This document shows positions 48,601-63,300 of a DNA stretch of 64,000 nucleotides, one piece after another. The translations under genes and the position numbers were made by a program. The stretch is from Syngnathus acus (taxonomy: Eukaryota; Chordata; Actinopteri; Syngnathiformes; Syngnathidae), in NCBI RefSeq assembly GCF_901709675.1, contig NC_051091.1:8590967-8654966 (forward strand), written 5' to 3'. The notes under the pieces are model-generated. The model did not search any database. It was not told where the DNA came from and saw only the letters and a list, made by a program, of their open reading frames with translations. The first letter of the stretch is position 1. Each line of letters starts with the position of its first letter.

Positions 48601-51351
48601 AAGAAAGGTTTTCTCCATCAAAGTTTGTTTACTTCCCCCTCGCCATGATACTTCCTGACCCTTTTGTTTCGGTCAAACTCGATTATTCAAGCTCCTTTTT
48701 TTGACTGTTTTTCTTACGTGGCTTTAGGAAATAGCATTACCAGGAAGAAAAATATCCCCTCTTTGTGGTTAGATGAAAACAAAACATCCAGGCAAAAAAA
48801 TACAATTGAACATGTTTTGTTGCTCAGCCACACGGGATGCCTAAATGATTTTTGAAAAGCTCTCACTTTGACGCCTTTCACTTCCACACCATAACTGAAA
48901 GCCACAATAGCAAACATGCAGGGGGGTCCTACATGTCACCACAAGCTTCATTTGTACTGTTTCATTCCAGGCGTTATTTGCACAGACATGAGTCGCATTT
49001 GACAGTTTAAGCTATGCAATTATTTTTTTGGAGCATCATCCGTTGACATTGAAACAGCGGTACAGAATTGTTGCCCGGCAAGAAGTTTCAGAAGCGTAAA
49101 AGTAAAGCGTATACTGAAGTCACTTCAATTACACTGCAAAGGTCAGATTTTCAGATTCAACTGTACTGGATCTCATTAGGTGGTTATTTTTAACCTAAGT
49201 GCCTATTGCTAACAGCCTCAAAGTTGCCAATTCATGAATGTCTGCTCTCTTGTAGATGAAATACAAGGGATGAAGAAAATGATGTGGCTGGTTCGTCGGG
49301 TGTGGCCCGACCTCGTCCATCCGAGCCATGACTTGTACAGTGATGATCGTGCTTTGCAGTTTATTGCTGTTAAATGTCAACGAGGCGCTCCGATCTGGCG
49401 CCAGAGGGCAGAGATGAAGCTTGTGGGCGTGCGTGCGGTCGCCCACACTAATTTGATTAATGATTAGCCGTCTGACACTGTGCAGCGCGATAGGCGACGC
49501 AGGACTCATGGGAGTCGGGTGCCTTGTGCATTCTAAGAGGAAGACATATTGGAAAATATAACAAATGTATTCAAATGTGTGCAGTGACAGCCAGACAGAT
49601 AGAAAGATAAAAGTCTTCCAAGCTTGCCTTTGTATACCTTGTAACCAAGAGTTGGATCTGATCAAATCAGGCAAGTGTTCCTACCGAAGTAGCAAGTTTT
49701 TGTTGTTCCTTAACTTCATTGATATTCATTCGGTGATATTCAAATGAAATGCACGTGACAATAAATGATCGTCAATCACCACACTCATGACATGCAGTCG
49801 AATTACAATGAGCCTGTATAAATCTTATTCAATATTGTTCCATTTTTCTTGTTTAAAGTGTCTTTAGTGCCAAAAGTTGAATAGAAGGAAATGAGATGAT
49901 GTGCTAAAAGTATTTAGGAGAAGAGAAAGATCCAATTTCACTAAAGTGGTCTGGAAACGTAATGTAATTATGAATAATGTGTCTTTGTTCATCAAGCAAT
50001 TTCTGCGACAAATGAAGACCTGCAGACCAATCAGACGAATGTGCTTTCACTCCATAGCAGAAGTTTCATTTAACCTGCCACCTGTAGCTTTTCACACAGC
50101 ATAATAGCTTTGTGCTCATCTTTCTGGGGGGCAGAGGGTCCACGTAGAAGTACATTTGTGAGTCATATTTATTTGTGAGTCAAATGAGACCGGCTCATTA
50201 TTTCAGCAGCCTATACATGGCTGCCCTCATCCTGTTTTGTTTGGTGACGTGCGCGCGCATGAGATTTCTGTCACCACCCAGACCGAGATATTAAATTATA
50301 TCAAATTCAATTGCCATGTGACATTTTGTTTGATAGCGTCACGAATGTAAAATATACGCCTTGGGTTCATCAAAGGTTTGGCAACACTGCGGTTGCTTTT
50401 ACGCGCAGATTGGAGCGAAAAATAATGTAAGGATTTGCGCTCACCCTCACGTGGGGCTGCAGGATCCCACGCAGACCACATCTGCACGGAGAAGAAGGGA
50501 GTCCAGCACACGATGTACGCCAGCACGATGACAAACGTCATCTTGACGGTGGTCATCTTGGCCTTGGAAATGAGTTTGACGCTGCTCACGCGCGCCAACG
50601 CGCTGGTACCTTTGCGGCTCTTGGGTGTCAGGCTGATGCATTGCTCCCGCCTGGTCTTCAGCTTAAAGTTCTGCCATATTTTGAAACTGATCAGACCATA
50701 GCACACGCTCAGGATTCCCACCGGGATGATGTAGATGGACAAGCTGATCCACGTGATGTACGCTTTGGCCCCCCACGGCCTGATGAAGTCGCCCCAGCAG
50801 TCATACACCCCGGAACCGGTCGAAACCACCTCCCTGAGGGAGAAGATGAACATTTGCGGCAGGCTGAGGAGCATGCTGAGGCTCCAGGAGAACACCACGT
50901 AAAAGCGGTCCTTCCTCCTGTGCAGGGAGCGCAGAGGCTGGCAGATAGCCAGGCATCTGTCCACGGACATGAGCACCAGCATGTAGGTGGAGGCGAACAT
51001 GCCCACCACCTGCAGGTACTTGACCAGCCTGCACAGCAGATCCGGGCCGTAGAAGCGAAAGGTGATTTTCCAGATGAGTTGGGGCAGGACCTGGAATACG
51101 GCCACCACCAGATCGGCGATGCTCAAGTGCTTCATGAAGTAGTACATACGCGACTGGCTGTGCTTGGCGCTGCGAATGGCCGCCAGGACGCACAGGTTGC
51201 CGGTGAGCGCCAGGAAGAGAATCAGGGCGAGGACGGCCACTTCCACCTTGGCCACCTCCTCATTCCTTTCCAAGGGGTTCGTCTGGTTCGGCTCGGAGGA
51301 CCATGAGTTGTTCCCCGGCCACAAGTCACTTTGGTTCAAAAAGCTCTCCAT
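45625..51351 (-). CDS. oxtr: oxtr, isotocin/oxytocin receptor (class A GPCR)
   Basis: Receptor for isotocin, the fish oxytocin, expected to couple to Gq. Two coding exons on the minus strand: 51351-50445 and 45878-45625. The join is G|GTGAGC to CTTACAG|TG, making a Val codon, in the conserved vertebrate position between TM6 and TM7. This gives 386 residues (human 389). The start is ATG at 51351 ([13 protein letters not shown]); the frame continues 13 codons upstream without a Met. N-glycosylation sequons NQS, NNS and NQT are present. Family motifs: [114 protein letters not shown]. Exon 2 ends with a Ser/Thr-rich tail that includes CC, possible palmitoylation sites. Teleosts usually have two isotocin receptor paralogues; beside cav3, this is the oxtr-locus copy. 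Confidence 0.95.
45879..50444 (-). other. oxtr intron
   Basis: A 4.6-kb intron. A stretch at about 49235-49510 is GC-richer and ends in ATTTGATTAATGATTAG, an arrangement of homeodomain-like TAAT cores, and might be a conserved non-coding element. No exon, RNA gene or mobile element recognised. Confidence 0.7.
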
Positions 51352-54300
51352 TGGCGCAGTCCGTGCGTCACGACAATTAGGATCCTCCAAACATACTGCG
51401 TTAATTACTGCAATTTAGACCCATCGGTCCCAAAGTCGGCGTTCAAATCCGCTTCCAAATAACCCTAAGCCAAACCATATACCAAAATAATAATTAAAAA
51501 AAAAAGAACAAGTCACTCGTTATTTAGAGTGAAAACATCACAAGCAAATTCTCAGCGTCATTCTCAGGCAAAAATAACGGAGAGAGTGAGGAGAAAAGTG
51601 GATAAAAGTAGTGCAAAACAAAAGAGCTGCGGCATCATCGCCGCTAAGACTGACAATGAGCAGCACAAGAACAGCACCACAGCATATGTGTGCTGGCTCT
51701 TGTGTTTGAGCCAACTACCCGTCCCACCAACAGGCTGCTACATCACAGCCACTAGGGGACGCCGCGCACCAGTTGCACGTTCTTTCAAAGTTACGCCCAC
51801 TCAAGAAAAAAAAAAAAGAATATATAATTCGTGCTGTTATCAAATGCAACTTTCTGTGGAGTTACCTGAGGATATCCATTAAGAGCACTACAGTAACAAC
51901 AGGGCTGTTTGCCCCCCCCCCCCCCCCCCAATTGCATTTTCCAATTAAGATAATTTTCTAAACTGCTGGGTATATAAATTGAACACGCCCAGGAAATTAG
52001 GTCAATTTGATGAAATTGTTTTGTTATAAAACAGCCCAATTTGCTAGAGAAATCACCAAAGTGTAACTTGTATGCATCTTTTCCAGCAACATGCATTTTC
52101 AGACCCCAACAGCTAGCCTCCTCATTGTGGCTTTGAGTCTGGAAAACTGTGGACTAACTGCAAATTGAGAGCGGTAATTTGAAGAGTGATTATGATTTAG
52201 TGCTATACCAGCAAAGCAAAAGGGCAAGGGAAAAAAAGGAAGGAATTGGTGAGGAAAATATATACTGACTTCTTGAAGTACATTCTTCTGGTCAGCCACA
52301 TGGAAAAAGCCAACAAGTCAGTGTCTGTGAAGGATGAAGTGTAGTCGAAAGGTAATTAACATATTTTCAGATTGAATGCAAATACGGGGGTATCTTGACT
52401 TACAAATGATTAAATCTTTTCGCTTTTTCTAGATCGGAGCTGTCAGTCTACCCAATGTTTTGCCAACTTGTATTTTTTGGCAACATGGTTGGAGGGCAAA
52501 ATATCTTGGGGATAAAATGACATTTTCAATATTTTAAGGAGATGCGGAAATAAATAGTGGTGGGCTCTGTGGGGATCATGGTCTCATTTGGAGAGATGCT
52601 TGATGAGCGTAGCCTGAAGGCCATCTCAAGGACCCACTCTCGCTGTCGTGCACCTTTCTTAATGACACTATGACGGAATATTACATTGTGGGCGTTATAA
52701 ATTTCAATAATTCATACTAATGTGGCTAAGAATGCACATTAGTTAAATCCGTTGAATGCCAAAGTCTCAATCATCTAACATGGTTGTCCATGTCCGGCAC
52801 GGACTGCAGTTATTCAAGTTGAGTTCAGAAAAAGCAGCAATTTATGCAAAGTGTGAGAAGGCATGAGATGAGAACACTTGAGTAGAGTGGCTTACAAAAG
52901 GTTTTTGCTTGCCGTGGAGAAAATAAAGGTGACATGATGGATGTCCACCTTCTTTGGGGCAAGAATGAACTATCAGAGAAAAAGAGGGAAATGCAAGACA
53001 AATTACAGCCAAAGGGTTGAGGAAGAAGATGCTCACCGATATTTATGATGTGTCATGAGAATGTCCTAGAAATAGATATTGTGACAAAGATTGAAATGTT
53101 GACAGGTCCACTTTCACCAACAGACATGAAAAAATAAAATCATCCCTCTCTGGTCCCATCTTGTACATGTAATTTGATTTTAAGTAACCGGCGCTCCTGA
53201 GGAAAAACAATCAATCAGAGACAAAGGTTATCTCTGGTTTTCTCTGCCAAACGCAAATGCTGAAATGTCCATTGAAACATTGCCTACACAGTAAATAAAG
53301 TTTTTATGATGGTTTAAACTATGGAGCAAATTATTCCAAATATAAATCAACGGAATTAGATTTTGACCATCTTCACAAAACTCATTATAGTCTCACAAAA
53401 CTAATTGCACTATCACTGCACTTTTTATTTTTTTGTTCATACATTTTCAGTTTTCTAAAAAAAAAAAAAAAAATTCTAGAAATAAATCCATCCTCCCCTG
53501 TCCCGATTCTGGTGGCTCAGGAGTTCCCACTTATTTTGGAGGGCTTTGAGTTGACAGTTCTAATTATTATTATTACATATAATTGCACAGTACACCAAGT
53601 TCTCAGCTCGCCATTTTCCTCTGTGATCCAACGTCATGAGCTGCACGAACAAAGTAAATCAATACGCAGCAGGATGCAAGGCACTGCTGTCAATTGCATC
53701 TCAGTGGGTGACGCATTATACATGCAAACATCACTCAGTTGGGGAGGGGGCATTTTCCACATCATAGCAGCGCACTTTAAGAAGTTCCCAAGAGTGTAAA
53801 CAAGAATTGAAGGCGCACATCGCACCGGCTCGAGACATACCTCACCCACTCTTTGAGCTACGAGGCAGCACTTGGGCAATATCTCATTTTCCACTGAAAT
53901 CTTCTAGTGGGCCTCATTTCTGGGAGAACTATGTCGGTTTTCTGTTCAGGATCTGAAGCATCAGATTCCGACGGGATAACAGGAAAAGACTCTCAGGAGT
54001 GCTTCAAGGTATTTTACTATTTGTAGCTTTGACCACATTTAGAGAGAAAAAAAAATCAATGTGACATACTGCATTTTCGATTCCGTGCCTTATGGGGAAG
54101 ACGCTTGAGGATTCAGTTGATATCCTTGATATCATCTTAAGTTCCAAGGCTGCTCTTAGCACTCAATAATAAAATTATTCAGCACACTAGCAGGGCGACT
54201 AGAAGAATTATCTTACAAGTGAGGACAGCCAGAGTATGTGTTCTGAAGCTGTTAGCAATATTTGAATGTAGCGTCACATGTCAAGTCAAATTAATTTGTA

Positions 54301-57300
54301 TGGTCTTTAATCACAGAAGCGTAACATCCCCATAGAGTTGATATAAATATTCAATAAATGCTCAAGGGCCTGTGTAACTTTCTAAACATAAACTTAGCTT
54401 ATTACATATTGTTGAATGTATTGATTAATTCAAAATGGAGCATAATTATCTCTGAGGAGATATCAGAAATGGGAAAAGGTGAGGTCACACTTTTGGTTCA
54501 CAGTGGTGGCGAGTCCCCGCATTACAATTTGAAGTGACGCACAAACGGGAATTTTCCACAATCTCATCACAATATTGTGCTTATCAAAATTTATGACCAG
54601 TAAACTACAATCCACTTTCTGTTTGCATTATTGCTATGATACATGAAGCTACCATGAAAATGAATACAAATGTATGAACATTAGCATAAAGTGTTGGCTA
54701 AGTTAAAAAAAAAAAAGCTTGCAATGTTGGTAGAAAAGCTGTAGTGTCAAAATTACACTTTTAGTTTTGTAATACTTTCAAAAATGACAACTTTTTGCAC
54801 ACCCTATTTAGTTTTCATTTTAAAATATATTTAAATATAAATAAAATATGTGAAGTTCATTGTTTTCCTTGTATTGCAACAGTCTCATAATTGTCTATAT
54901 TTGTATTGTACGATTTTCATTCATTTATGTTTCCAATCATGCTTTTGCTTCCCATGGTAACTATGCTTAATTGAAAAAAGTAGCCCGGAGTAAAAAGTAT
55001 GCCATATAAATGATAATTAAAATGAGTAAAAAGCTAAATTGATAAATACTCTTGTCAGTGACTCATCTGTTGTTTACGTACAGAAAAGTTCAAGCTTGGC
55101 ATTTTAAATATATCCACCATTAAATGGAATGGTTTTGCCCTTGGGCTGTGCTAAAACACTGCAGTCACAGCCAAGTTTTGTCAAAATTGGCCCATGTATT
55201 AGTTAATGTATTGTATATACTGCTTATCTTGATATGAAACCCATGCACAAGCCAGATTCAAACTCTCAACTTCACAAGTGTGAAGCGGATGTGCTTCTCA
55301 CTTTGGCACCGTGCCGCTCAAGCCATGACCCTTGCAACTGAAGATGATGCAGTGACGTGGCTGAGCCCTCCACTATTGACATTTCAAATTTGCTTTTTTA
55401 TCAAGGACATCGGAGCCCAGGAACAATACATCAAGCGTCCCCATTTGCCATTATTCAGAGCTCGTTCCGAAAAGCAAGAAGTCACCTTCGAGTTGACTTT
55501 CCGAGTGTCCCTAGATAGTAAAACCAGCTCAGCTCACAAATCAAGTTTACTTACATTTCAGCGCTCGGTGGCATTTAAAGTAGCGTGCTGTGCACTGACA
55601 CACACGCTGTTGTTACATTTGACATGCACTTAACACTAAGCAAACAGCGGGCATGGATGTGACGCTAATAAACTTTACTGCCTAGCAACAGCATGAAACT
55701 AAACATGAAATATGCTCAAGTGACACCTTGGCGATAAAATCATTCTTTTCAAGTAATGTTCACTTTGACTGACCCGGTCAGAGAGCTATTTGACAATTTG
55801 GATTATTATTATGGTTGTGAAATGTCACTTTGACATAATGAGAGGTCTATCCAATATTATTATGTGATTCGGTTAGATTCAGGACCTAAACATTTTTTTT
55901 TTAATATGATTCGGTTAGATTCAGGATCTGAACAAAAGCAATTTTTAATATATGCAGTTAATACAAATATGATCTGCTGTTTTTAAAAAAATCCACAACG
56001 CCCATGGCGCAAAACTAACATTAAATGCATAGCAGATTCGAATTTGTACAAAAAGGTGAACTGTGTCGCTATGATAGGTCAAATAAAAGGACCTGGAAGG
56101 CAGAGAGAAAGAAGGTAAGTGAAAGCGGTACCGAGGGTTGAGTCCTGCACTTGATGAGGATAATCAAGCTCTCGCTCCATTAACTTCCTATAGTCCAGTT
56201 AACCGCTGGTCATTGCACCTTTTGTACCTGTGAGCGTGCTGCGGAACAAACTGAGCACGGTTTTGTGTTACCTTTATGGCGCTGATAATGTCCCTCTCGT
56301 GTACACAAATATCATTAGAAACATTTGCGACTAGAAACCTGAAATAAACTCGAGAGAACACTCAACCCTCTCGCAAGCCTGCCTGGCTCAGTCCATTTCA
56401 ATCAAAACGACATCAGAACAATTAAATCAAGTGTTCCAGGATAATAAGGCGTATGCGCCACGGAGAAGTCCAACAGCAGACATCTCAGGTCACGTCTGGG
56501 GAATGTGCCAGCACATTTGGCTGGTTAGAGTTGCTTTTTGAAAGGATCCTCAACAGGTGATTATGTCATGCGGCATGAGCTCGAGATTGTGGCATGGAGT
56601 ACCGAAACTGTGCAATCAACATGAGATTGTAAATTGATTCCTAAGTACTTTCAGCCCATTTGTGATGACACAGCCAAGTGTAAACTTCGACGCGCCCACC
56701 AGACCAATCACAAAAGAGAATCGAATGAGTGGCCAAAAATCCTCGGTCCAATTTAAACATAATCCTCTTAAAAAGTGAAACTAAGTTAATTAGTGAGTTC
56801 TGTCAGCCTATTAAAAGGAACGACTGAGGATTATTCAGATTCTGGATCAATGGAAACTTTCTAACAAAGTCCAAACAACACCAACATTTTATTCTACTGC
56901 ATCACTTGGCAGTATTGTGTTAAAATAATAAACTCATTTGATGACGTAAATTATAAAGCAGCAGAGTCATGAGGAAATTAATAAAAACATTTGGATAGAA
57001 GTTGTCAATAACAACTTGACAAAATAATTTTTTTCTAGATCTTTCAATAGAATGAATAAAGGCCAAGAAGTGAGTTTGCAGATTTTTTCCCACATGGTCC
57101 TTTGTGACAGTGAAATACTGTACACTGCCTGATAACATACTAAAATGCTGGTACTACACATATTTTCTCTACATTTTACAGATAAGGATTTGTTGACTGT
57201 TTTCTTAGAAATGAAATACAAGTCGAGTAATAAGTCACATAAACATTCTTCCCCTTCAACACTGATAAGGAATTGCGCATTGACAGAATATATGGGACAA

Positions 57301-60300
57301 AATTGCAAAGCGCAGATTCTATAAAAGTGAATAATTTGTAATAATCACCATGCATTGCAATCTTTCTGCAGCTACAGAAAGCACAGAAGCGCCGAAAGCA
57401 CAGGCGAGCCAAACCGAAGGCAGCCATCACGCTTACAAACTTACGACTTCCCTCCAACAAGCTGGCTGAGTTATAGCCGGGGGGACAATTTCACAACCAG
57501 CTTTTACATGCAAATGTATTCCAACCCTGACTGTGACATTGAAGGCCTGCCTGCAGCTCTCCTGTGAGTGCCATAGAGTCAGATACCACAATAATGTACT
57601 AGTATTTGAACAGGGGTGTGTAGACTTTATCTAGGAGGTAGGTCTAGCATGCATATTACACCAGTGGAGTAATATGGAGTGAACTGGGGTCACAGTTATT
57701 GTGAAAAATATTTCAAAGTACTTGAAGACTTTTACTATAGTTCAAATCATTCTTAGTATTATACCCTCGGAATAAATAAATGATTGATCGATGGTCTCGG
57801 GGTAAAGTGACGGGAAATAATTACTTCTGCCAAGAAGCAAACGTGTCCATTTATTGCATTTTCATTAGTCTTTGTAGGCCCGGTCCGAAAATTGCATCAT
57901 GGATCGAATGTGCTGCAATGATGAGTCACTTCTATTTTGTTTTTGACAAAGTTTCGGAAGAATGGGCACTCAAAAGAAGATAACTGTCTTGGTAGTATGC
58001 AGCTGAGCAGATAGTAAAAATGCTCAGTGGGCACCCACAAATTTATTCTCAATTAATATAAAACCTCCTTATCTTTAAGCTCATGCATAAGGTTCGTTTC
58101 TCATTTGCGTTTACTATACGTTTAATTTCATGCTAATGTATTTGCCCAGAGTAATTTTCAAATGTTTTGGAAGAAAACAGAAAACACTACTGGAACTTGT
58201 TTTGTTAAATATAAATCAAAATAAAAACAATACTGTCTGATTATTAAAAAAAAAAAGGTAAAATGCCGAAAAACCACATTAATTCCCTCATCCTGATTAA
58301 GCCAAAGAAAATTGTCATTCATTTCTTTTCCCCAAGACAGTAAGGTCAAGATGCTCCTGCTGACTTGTCATTGATGGATGACCAAGACTGATTTTTGAGC
58401 ATTTCCATTACTGAAGCTCAAAAAGGCTTAGCATCGAGAAGGAAAGGGCTAACACTGCACTCTAAGAAAATGAAATGGAAAAAGAATGAATGACCAGTGT
58501 ACATTGGCAAACAATTGCATTGCATCATACTCATACCTCCTTCCGAAATCATGGCGACACTTTTTCCCTGCAGGAGGGGCTAAGACGATCGATGTGATAC
58601 AATGCACATTTTATGCCGCAGCACTTTGTATCGCTAAACATATACCAGAGTGGTTTCTATATTTGGAAGGTTTCTGAGGAATAACAGTGATGCCACTGGC
58701 GGAGCTAGATGGGGGTCGCGGGGGCATTGGACCCCCCCAGGTAGTATAGCAGATAATTGACTTTAGGGGATTTTCTGATTTTGTTTTTTTCCAGGAATTC
58801 TTTTTCACATTTCCACCAAAGGAATTATCCGCATTTTATAAAGAACTTCTTGGATTTGTCTTTTTTTTTTTTTTGTTCCGCACCCCTCCGAGATATATTT
58901 TTTAAGCTATGTTATGTTACAAATAAACTGCGAAGGGCTTTTATATTCTTTATAATTTGTTCGTCTTGTAGTTCGACAATTTTTCTGGAATTACAAACAA
59001 AAAGATTGAAGTACAATATCAATTCACTAAATTTTCGACCCACAATATTGGTTTTATACAATAGTTACTTGGACAGGAGAGGGTAAGCAGGCCGCTTCCT
59101 ATTCAGACCACGTTTCTCAGTATCCAGACTCAACGCCTGAAAAATTTAATCATGTCACAGAACAGGAAGTCAAGGTTTGGTTCATCTTCATGGCCCACTA
59201 TTTTCTGCGCACACTCGTGGATATTTTACTGATGGCCTCAATGGTGCTTTGAGAGAAGAGTTTTTTTTTTTAAAGAAATGAATTATCCTTACATATTTTC
59301 AATGCTCAAACCTAGTTGTTGCTCTTCAGTCCGTTGAGTAAATAAACAGTAAATAATAAAGGACACTGAAAGCACACGTGATGTTCTTGAAGAGGATTAA
59401 GTGGCAGGACCCAGTAAGGGGCTCGGAGACGAGAATATATTTGACAAGATGCTGAGTGCCATCTCCAAAGAGCACTTTCAATTCAAGAAATCTCTGTGGC
59501 CCCATACAACAATTTTTGGATTGCATTACGGCACTGTTGATGTTTTTTCCATTCCAATCATTTTGGGGGTGACGTAATCGTTCGTCTGTCGCAGAAAACG
59601 CTGCCCTACGCGATCCATCATGCTCGAGAGCCATCATTCAAAATACACGACTGAGGCGTCGGTGTAGGAGTTATAAAATCAAATCAGTATAAAAAAGAAA
59701 ACTATAACAAATCCGGTGATGCAGAAATATCCATGCTGCCATTCACTTAGATTGTGTAAGACGGGAAAAACAGCTCACAGGCATTATGAGCATTTTTCAG
59801 TCCATCGTGCAGAATTAAAGTTAATGTTCTGCAAGATGGTTGCTTGGCAACAAAGTGATGGATCCATTCCGCACCCTGCAGAGTCATGAAAGACTGACAA
59901 GGAAATGTTCATTTATTGACACATTGGCAGGTAAGAAGACAGCAAATTTAATTACACTCACTGCAAGGATGGCTGTATTTCCTCCTAAGGCCAACGAGCT
60001 GCTCGGGACTCATCGGCCTCCGTGTCTGGATCTTCTGTAACCCAATCAGAGACAGCAATCATGGGGCTGGATTTTGGAAGACAAAAAAGACAACATACAT
60101 TAGAATGAAGGCCTCCACCTCCTTTGATGAACACAATCAAAATTCGGAGTTCTTCCGCCATCAGACGACAATTTTTTTTCCACCGATCACATTTATCATG
60201 TCAAACCTCAATGACAATTTAAACAAATATGACAAAAAAGTCAGTTTCCTTTTTTTAAAACAAAAATCCCAAACCCCCATTTAACATGCAATCATTCAAT

Positions 60301-63300
60301 TTCCAAGGCAAGTTCTTCGAGCCAAGTCCTCACAGACTGAGCTACTACAGTTCCCCCCCAAAAACGGCGATTAAAGATAAGTGCAGCTCTGAAAGTGAAA
60401 CTGCAACATTGAATCTCTTCATCCATGCTTGTTAAAAATAATATTCTGGCGTATAAGCCATCGTGAAAAATTGTTACCTTACTCTCTCATCTGCCTCTTC
60501 ATTCAACCTTGTGAAACACAAGAAATGACAAATAATAAATTAGGACAAGTCTGCATCAGAATAAATACTCTCGGCTTATAAATAAGACATAATTTGTTTC
60601 TTTTCTACAACATTATTAGATGATTTCATATAATTTTTTTGCTGGGCCATTCACTGAGATGTTGAAAAGCAGACAAACAAAACAAAATATGTCATAATAA
60701 TTCGACTTACAATGATCCGGCTTCACAATAGGATCGTTTTGCTCTTTGTATTACATGAAAATGTTGAGAAATAAATGCAAGATTTGATTAACAAGTACGC
60801 ATTACGACTTAATTGGTATGTTAATTTGCATGAAAGTGAAATATTGACAATAATTCCTCTGACCCCTTAAAGTGACATCTTGAGGCTTAGGAAGGGGGTC
60901 CTAGGAAAATGTTCTCACTTGCAATAAAAAAATAATAATAATAATATGTGCTTTTCCTTGAATTCTGAATCAATCCACCCTCAGGCGCAACACTCAAATA
61001 GAATGTAAGAGTTGCTTGATGCACAATTGAAGAAATGCCAGAAAATGTTCCGGAAGCTCCATGCTACACTAATAAAAAGTGCAACTATCCAATTCCAAAT
61101 TCTTTTTCAAATCTTTCCACTTGCCTGGAGTCCCAAGAGGAAGCGATGAGAAAAGTTTGCAAAGATGTTAGAGCAGCAATGATGCTGTTCTACAGCAACT
61201 TTAACAGATCAAACAAACAACATTTTCATTCCCTATAAGGCAAACGTGACAATTTACCGTAAGAAAAAAAAGAAAAAGTTTCACAAAAGCAGTTCACCCT
61301 CCAGCGTTTTTTCCATGAGGACAACGTTCCATTTAACAAATGTAAGACAAAGGCAGAGCCACTTTGCTACCTTCTATGGTTCTGCGGGAACTGGACCAAG
61401 CAGTGTTACCTTTAATAACCAACTAATTGGACACAAATGGGCCTTCTCTTTGAATAGTTAGGAAAATAAGCTGGTAGCATTTACTTCTCCTAATTAAAAT
61501 GATGATAAATGATTGGGCCAGAAGCGGTCGACAACAGGAGGAATCAGACAATGCTAGCCCAGAGAATATTTGATTGAGTTTGCGTTGCCCTTTGTTGGGC
61601 CACCATCTCAAGAAGGGAATTGATTTTCATTGTAGTAATCAGAATAAGCATGATTTAAAGCGGGGATGATAACAGGGCGATGCAAAATGTGTGAGAAATT
61701 GCAGCATGGAATATGCAAGCCTGTGAATGAAATACGAAGCGGATTCTCTGGATTTTTGGTCATTTGCAGTGTTGTCAGTTAAAAAATATATATATATATT
61801 TTGTGCGACCCCACTGGTCGTCCATTTTGACCATTTGAATTGCAAGTTAATTTGAATTTACAGTTTAAAAGGAGGATTTATTTTTTTTATGGGTTGGTTT
61901 AAATGATCTTTTATTACAGTCCTCAGTTCAAAATGACAAACGATTATATTAAGAAACAATCTTGTTCCAGTGATAAAAAAAAATAACTCTTAACAAGGTT
62001 TACATTTCACTTCATCTCATGAGAATGTCATTCTGCTCTCCATGGGGGCCATAAGTAAAGAACCTCGATAACAAGCACTGATAATCCTGCTGGTGATACA
62101 CCACAGGCTTATTTGGAAGTTTTTGCTATGTATTTTGTTGACCTAAAAGAAACAGCACGGCTGTCTACAAAAAAAAAGTGTCCCCACGGCTATTATGTTA
62201 CATGTGTACATTCTCTATTGATCTCAGAGATTTGTGTGCTCCGTCTAGTCCTCACGGGAATGCTAAAGCACAAAGTAAAAGACGCCATTAAGAAACATGA
62301 CTTGCAGTTCAGTTCAAAGAATTTTTTCTTCTCCCAAGGCTATACGGTAATAACATTTTTCAATACTCAATCGTAAGACCCCCCCCCACAAAAGATCTTA
62401 AGGTTTATGAAACTGATACATTGAAGAAAAGTTAGCCTCGTTCAGATCAACATTACAAATTGATGTCATCACTTTGAGATGGTTAACTTAAATATACAGA
62501 ATAAATAAAAAGTGTGCAAAATGTATTCAGAGTAGGTGAGGTTCTAAATGCAGAAAAATCTTGAATATAATCAATTTTCTGTAAACTCAGGACCAAAACC
62601 ACAAGTCACTCAAGCATGCCTGTAGTATTGAATAAGTGCATATTAGTAATATCATTTTGTTGTAATAAAAACAAGCTTTTTTTTTTTTTTTGCAAACTCC
62701 TCAAAACCGCTGAGAGAAGTCAAACAGGTCAACAACGACCAGGCCAAAGTCAGCATGCTAAAATTGAGCTCAAGTGGCTCTTTCCAAAATAATGTCAAAC
62801 AAAATGTGTCAGGAGGCAGGAATGTAAGCAGATCATTTGGATTTATATAACCCATCCTCTGATGATTATTATTATTGTCAACACTGTCTGCTGAGGTCAG
62901 GCAATCAGTGTTTGGCACATCAAAAGAAATAAAATATACTTCCTTTTAGCGTATTCATATTTTGCATGATAGCTAGTGCATTTGTGTAACATGATCTTTA
63001 AATTACATATCAACTTTTATCAAGCTTTTCTTATTTGAGGTCGTAGGCAATCATTTCTTTTCATGCCAAAGGGTAGCGGGATTATATAGTCAAGTAAAAC
63101 AAGATTTTTAATCAGAATTTAATAAGATCTTGAAGATCTTGTCAAGCATCCAGGAATACCACATACTCTATTATAAGCATTTTGGTCATCAAACAATTAA
63201 TCTTCATCACGTTCTGCGCTTTAATTACTTTTACGCAAGAAGACATTTTTTTGTGTTGTGACAGGATTAGGTTAATACCACTTGACCTGACGTGATGATC

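Noticed and set aside
50641-51306. 221-residue plus-strand reading frame
   Set aside because: It is the antisense shadow of oxtr exon 1.
51352-51390. 13 extra codons at the start of oxtr exon 1
   Set aside because: The codon at 51390 is TTG, not ATG; the first in-frame ATG is at 51351 and gives a normal receptor N-terminus.
57355-57567. 70-residue frame preceded by TTTCTGCAG
   Set aside because: The acceptor-like site is plausible, but neither this frame nor its neighbours resembles a known protein and no donor or partner exon was found.
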